From contig JAFZMV010000085.1 of NCBI GenBank assembly GCA_017553205.1, positions 1 through 35,258 of the forward strand: a stretch of DNA of 35,258 bases, in the 5' to 3' direction. The notes beneath the pieces are model-generated. The model made no database searches, had not been told where the DNA came from, and worked only from the letters and a program-made list of their open reading frames with translations. The position numbers were made by a program, and so were the translations under genes. Of this stretch, positions 32,395 through 35,258 are shown piece after piece. Each line of letters opens with the position of its first letter. Position 1 is the stretch's first letter. Origin of the DNA: Selenomonadaceae bacterium. Lineage in GTDB: Bacteria > Bacillota > Negativicutes > Selenomonadales > Selenomonadaceae.

Positions 32395-32429
32395 AAAAAA
32401 CCCTCCCAAATTTTGGAAGAGTTTTTTTT
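32395..32429 (-). terminator. Terminator after rfbD
   Basis: On the minus strand AAAAACTCTTCCAAA pairs with TTTGGGAGGGTTTTT using two G-U pairs, with an immediate T run. It abuts the promoter of the SufB-type gene. Confidence 0.7.
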
Positions 32430-32441
32430 CTAAAAAAATTT

Positions 32442-33287
32442 TTACACTTTTTTTAATTCTACTAAATATCTTTTCAGTGCATCTTCCCAAGCAGGCAGAC
32501 GTTCAAAACCTGCGTCGTCGAGAGATTTTTTACTAAGTCTGGAATTGAAAGGACGTTTTGCCGGAGTAGGATAATCAGCTGTAGAAATTTTTTCGACTTC
32601 AACTTTTTTTCCGGCTTGTTTGAAAATTTCTTCAGCAAATTCTGCCCAACTGCAAAAACCTTCATTAGTTGCATGATAATATCCGTAATTTTCAGTTTGA
32701 ACCATATCGACAAGAAGTTTTGCAAGATCAGGAGTATAAGTCGGACTTCCAATTTGATCGTTGACAACTTTTAATTTTTTATTTTTGTCGGCAAGGTTGA
32801 GCATGGTTTTTACAAAATTTTTTCCGTTACTTCCAAAGACCCAACTTGTACGCACGATAAAATATTTTTTCAAAATCATGGAAACTGCATCTTCGCCGAG
32901 AAGTTTACTTCTGCCGTAAGTGTTCACGGGATTTTTTTCGTCGGTAACTTCATACGGAGTTTTTCCGTCGCCACCGAAAACATAATCCGTGCTGACAAAA
33001 ATCATTTTTGCATCAATTTCTCTGCACGCCTCAGCAATTCTTCTTGCTCCAAGTCCGTTTACAGTAATTGCGAGTTCAGCCTCTTCTTCGGCTTTATCAA
33101 CTGCAGTATAAGCCGCACAATGAATTACTGCATCAGGTTTATTTTTCAAGATAAAATTTTTCGTGCCTTCCTCTGTAGAAAGATCTATTTCTTTTCGAGT
33201 AGTGCCGATAAATTTTTCTCCGCGTTTTTCAAGTTCGCGGGTAACGTCATAACCGAGTTGCCCGGTTATTCCTGTAACTAAAATCAT
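32442..33287 (-). CDS. rfbD: dTDP-4-dehydrorhamnose reductase
   Basis: This short-chain dehydrogenase reduces dTDP-4-keto-L-rhamnose to dTDP-L-rhamnose, the donor for rhamnose in surface polysaccharide. Evidence: the nucleotide-binding GITGQLGYD (5-13), HCAAYTAVDKAEEEAE, STDYVFGGDGKTPYEV near 99-114, catalytic Y-x-x-x-K (YGRSK) near 128, and RTSWVFG. Length 281 is normal. The other rhamnose genes (rfbA, B, C) are not in the window. Its ATG overlaps the stop of the upstream hypothetical gene (33284-33287), so the two are coupled. Confidence 0.92.
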   Translation of the reverse strand: MILVTGITGQLGYDVTRELEKRGEKFIGTTRKEIDLSTEEGTKNFILKNKPDAVIHCAAYTAVDKAEEEAELAITVNGLGARRIAEACREIDAKMIFVSTDYVFGGDGKTPYEVTDEKNPVNTYGRSKLLGEDAVSMILKKYFIVRTSWVFGSNGKNFVKTMLNLADKNKKLKVVNDQIGSPTYTPDLAKLLVDMVQTENYGYYHATNEGFCSWAEFAEEIFKQAGKKVEVEKISTADYPTPAKRPFNSRLSKKSLDDAGFERLPAWEDALKRYLVELKKV

Positions 33288-33691
33288 CTAAAATTTTTAC
33301 CTCCGTTAGAAATTTCTTCAATGTCTTCGGGGTGCTTTTGAATGTATGCGACGTATTTGTTATATTCGTCCTCAAAAGATTTATCTTCAGCCGCCGCAAG
33401 CTGGAAACTCATCATGGCAACCGCAGAAATACGAGCAATTTCATGAGCCTCAAAAGTTTCAACCAAACGCGAAACAGTTCTTGCGGTTTCGTCCAAAAGT
33501 TCTCGGTCAAAAGTTCCAAAACGATTCAACAAAAGCATGTCAAACATCTGCTGTTCCAAAGGCGACCAGCCGAGTGCACTTCCCGCATTTGAACGAGGAT
33601 ACTGACCATGTATGTCAATTTCTTCGTCAACTTCTCCAATATCAGGAATATACATTTCTTCTTCGTCGTCAAACACAGGTTTATTATTCAT
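33284..33691 (-). CDS. Hypothetical acidic protein coupled to rfbD
   Basis: I do not recognise this 135-residue protein. The first 40 residues are acidic (DDEEEMYIPDIGEVDEEIDI). The rest is a predicted helical domain (LEQQMFDMLLLNRFGTFDRE, ISAVAMMSFQLAAAEDKSFE). It has no signal peptide or membrane helix. ATG 33691 is chosen because GGAGGG lies just upstream and the longer open frame runs into the promoter at 33736-33765. Its stop overlaps the rfbD start by four bases. Confidence 0.68.
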   Translation of the reverse strand: MNNKPVFDDEEEMYIPDIGEVDEEIDIHGQYPRSNAGSALGWSPLEQQMFDMLLLNRFGTFDRELLDETARTVSRLVETFEAHEIARISAVAMMSFQLAAAEDKSFEDEYNKYVAYIQKHPEDIEEISNGGKNFR

Positions 33692-33735
33692 AGAAAATCC
33701 CTCCAAAAAGTATCTAACAAAATTTTCCCGTTTAC

Positions 33736-33765
33736 AGTATAACATTTAAACACACCTAAACGCAA
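33736..33765 (-). promoter_or_regulatory. Promoter of the hypothetical gene and rfbD
   Basis: On the minus strand TTGCGT (33760-33765), 18 bases, TATACT (33736-33741), 45 bases before the start codon. Confidence 0.5.
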
Positions 33766-33832
33766 GAAATTCATTCGCTGGCTTTTAATAAAAATTTTTA
33801 AATGTGAGATGTTTTTTGGACAATGACAAAAT

Positions 33833-35128
33833 CTATGCAAGAATTTCAGAAATAAATTTATTTTCATTCTTCAACTGCAAAACAATTTCATCAAAGCAGA
33901 CGGCAAATTTTTCCATAGCCGTTTCAGAATATCTGCTTGCGTCGTATTTGAGGACAAGTAAATATTTTCCGCTGTTAGTCAAATTAACATCAATATCAAG
34001 GGAATTTTCGGCGGCTGAAATTTCATTTTGCGGCAATTCGATAATTTTTCCTACATGATCTCCAATATTCATATTGTCGAGATTTTCGGTATTTTTTTGA
34101 AAAATGAAAGTTGCACAGTCGTCCTCAATTCCTTCTTCATAAACCGTTTTAAGGCTGCGGCGGTATTTGAGTCCTGCTTTCGTTTTCTCTGCGAGTTTTT
34201 CCAAAAATTCTCCAACTGTAATATCTTGCTCAAAGTTCCAACTTATAGGATATTGCTCAATCATAAGTCCCATTAATCGGAGTTCCATTGTAGTGTTACG
34301 CCCATTATGAATCCAACTCATAATAGAATTTTTTGATCCGGAAGATTTTGCAAGTGCAAACATTGATACGGCAAGGAAAAAAATATTTTCTTTTCGCGAA
34401 CTGTCTGAAAAATATTTGTGGTTGATATTTTGCAAAGGCACAATAAAATTTTCACTTTTCCAAGCCTGAGAAGTTTCAACATCAGGCGGCGGCAAGTGTT
34501 TTTTTGAATCAAAACCTTTTAACATTTCATGCCAAAATTTATTTCCTTCTGCCAATTCTTCAGGAGAAACTCTCAATTCTTCCAAAATATAATCTGCATA
34601 TTTCTGCGGTATGTGAGTAATTTTTTTTCCTTTATAACGCATACCTATTTCACGCCAAAAGAGAATTGATACTGCTGTACCGTCCATAATTGCATGATAA
34701 AAATCTAAATAAAAATATTTTGCTGTCGGAGTTTCAAAGATGTACATTCTATACAGCGGTTTATTTATAAGCGGATAAGGCATTCTCAAATTTTCTTTGC
34801 GTTTTTCAAATTCTTCATCGGAAATTTTTTCAACTGTGACCGGTTCAATTTCGCCGTCAAAACGCTGACAAAAATCATCTGTATCAGGGTGAAATACTAA
34901 GCGGCAACGGAAAATATCAAAATTTTTCAAAGTGTCAGTTACAGCCTGTGCAAGGCGGTTCAGATCTATTTCTTTCGGAAATTTAATCAACGCACCAATG
35001 TTCATCATTGTTGAATTGGCTTTGTTAAAGTGAGTATCTACAAGCCAGCGTTGAATAGCTCTAAGCGGATAATATCCGCAAGTTTTTAATGCATGATTTA
35101 TTATTCTAATCTCGTAAGTAGAGTCCAC
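33833..35128 (-). CDS. Stand-alone condensation-domain (acyltransferase-like) protein
   Basis: The 431-residue protein has the nonribosomal-peptide condensation/acyltransferase fold. The catalytic motif reads YHAIMDG (144-150): the active His145 and the D149-G150 pair are kept, while the first His of HHxxxDG is Tyr. Further on, SWIHNGRNT and LMGLMIEQYPI correspond to the GRN-type floor loop and the latch region. There are no adenylation or carrier domains. Such free-standing proteins join acyl or aminoacyl groups to alcohols or amines, so an ester- or lipid-forming role is possible; the substrate is unknown. GTG start at 35128 with AAGGAG eight bases upstream. Confidence 0.72.
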   Translation of the reverse strand: MDSTYEIRIINHALKTCGYYPLRAIQRWLVDTHFNKANSTMMNIGALIKFPKEIDLNRLAQAVTDTLKNFDIFRCRLVFHPDTDDFCQRFDGEIEPVTVEKISDEEFEKRKENLRMPYPLINKPLYRMYIFETPTAKYFYLDFYHAIMDGTAVSILFWREIGMRYKGKKITHIPQKYADYILEELRVSPEELAEGNKFWHEMLKGFDSKKHLPPPDVETSQAWKSENFIVPLQNINHKYFSDSSRKENIFFLAVSMFALAKSSGSKNSIMSWIHNGRNTTMELRLMGLMIEQYPISWNFEQDITVGEFLEKLAEKTKAGLKYRRSLKTVYEEGIEDDCATFIFQKNTENLDNMNIGDHVGKIIELPQNEISAAENSLDIDVNLTNSGKYLLVLKYDASRYSETAMEKFAVCFDEIVLQLKNENKFISEILA

Positions 35129-35176
35129 GTTTTTTACTCCTTTTTGAATTTTATTTTTCTCGAATCCTAAATCCAG

Positions 35177-35195
35177 TTTTTAGAACCTGTCTAAA
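35177..35195. repeat. Inverted repeat at the right edge (possible insertion-sequence end or hairpin)
   Basis: TTTTAGA and TCTAAAA flank a 5-base loop (ACCTG) at 35177-35195. It overlaps the stop codon of the possible transposase tail. Confidence 0.4.
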
Positions 35196-35258
35196 ATCTT
35201 TTGAGAATAAGAGTAAGTAAAGCAAGAACAGTCATCTGCATTGAAGTGTGAAGTTTAC
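35191..35258 (-). CDS. Possible transposase C-terminal tail (runs in from right edge)
   Basis: The minus strand from the edge to a TAG at 35191-35193 encodes 21 residues ending LALLTLILKRF. The hydrophobic-basic ending and a stop lying inside an inverted repeat resemble the 3' end of an insertion-sequence transposase. The piece is too short to be sure. Confidence 0.25.
   Translation of the reverse strand, partial: KLHTSMQMTVLALLTLILKRF

Overview
The window looks like a chromosomal segment of a low-G+C, Gram-negative-type (diderm) member of the Firmicutes, most likely Negativicutes of the Selenomonas/Anaerovibrio kind. This is inference. It rests on strong AGGAGG ribosome binding sites and many TTG starts, combined with outer-membrane functions (an LptA/OstA-like protein and a Tad secretin), a Selenomonas-like flagellin and an Rpn-type PD-(D/E)xK protein. 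No species can be named from the sequence alone.

Layout. 1-74 is the start of an ISAs1-type transposase reading out of the left edge. 235-2232 holds pssA and a membrane glycosyltransferase. 2319-6713 is a two-gene unit: sbcD followed by an unrecognised 1078-residue protein (degenerate J-like N terminus, two zinc ribbons, beta-sandwich repeats). 6746-8640 is a sigma-28-type promoter and a flagellin carrying an inserted HExxH metallopeptidase (flagellinolysin). 8641-8993 has no gene but holds a 95-bp element with 20-bp terminal inverted repeats and a second inverted-repeat structure. 8994-9341 is a C_GCAxxG_C_C protein.

9374-18285 is a complete-looking Tad/Flp pilus operon on the minus strand, transcribed cpaB, secretin, two TadZ/CpaE-type ATPases, tadB, flp, tadE, cpaF, tadC, from a consensus promoter at 18340-18368. 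No prepilin peptidase is visible. A DUF192 gene is divergent from it and overlaps tail to tail with a large RTX-like calcium-binding protein (18734-20587). Then come lptA-like, a catalytically stripped aldose-epimerase-like gene, tRNA-Leu(CAA) and rlmB.

23668-30621 is a minus-strand run read as two TerD paralogues, an Rpn-like protein, a GT2 glycosyltransferase, a secreted nucleosidase that appears to start at CTG, and a PMCA-type calcium ATPase. 30727-35128 contains cbiT, a small SufB-type protein, rfbD with a coupled hypothetical gene, and a stand-alone condensation-domain protein. A possible transposase tail lies at the right edge.

The genes share a surface and envelope theme: proteolytic flagellum, Tad pilus, RTX-like protein, glycosyltransferases and rhamnose synthesis. 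Calcium recurs (RTX repeats, two TerD proteins, calcium pump). The observations I consider most worth following are the flagellinolysin, the complementary Walker A defects of the two TadZ ATPases, the sbcD-linked 1078-residue protein, the ISAs1-related small inverted-repeat element and the CTG start.
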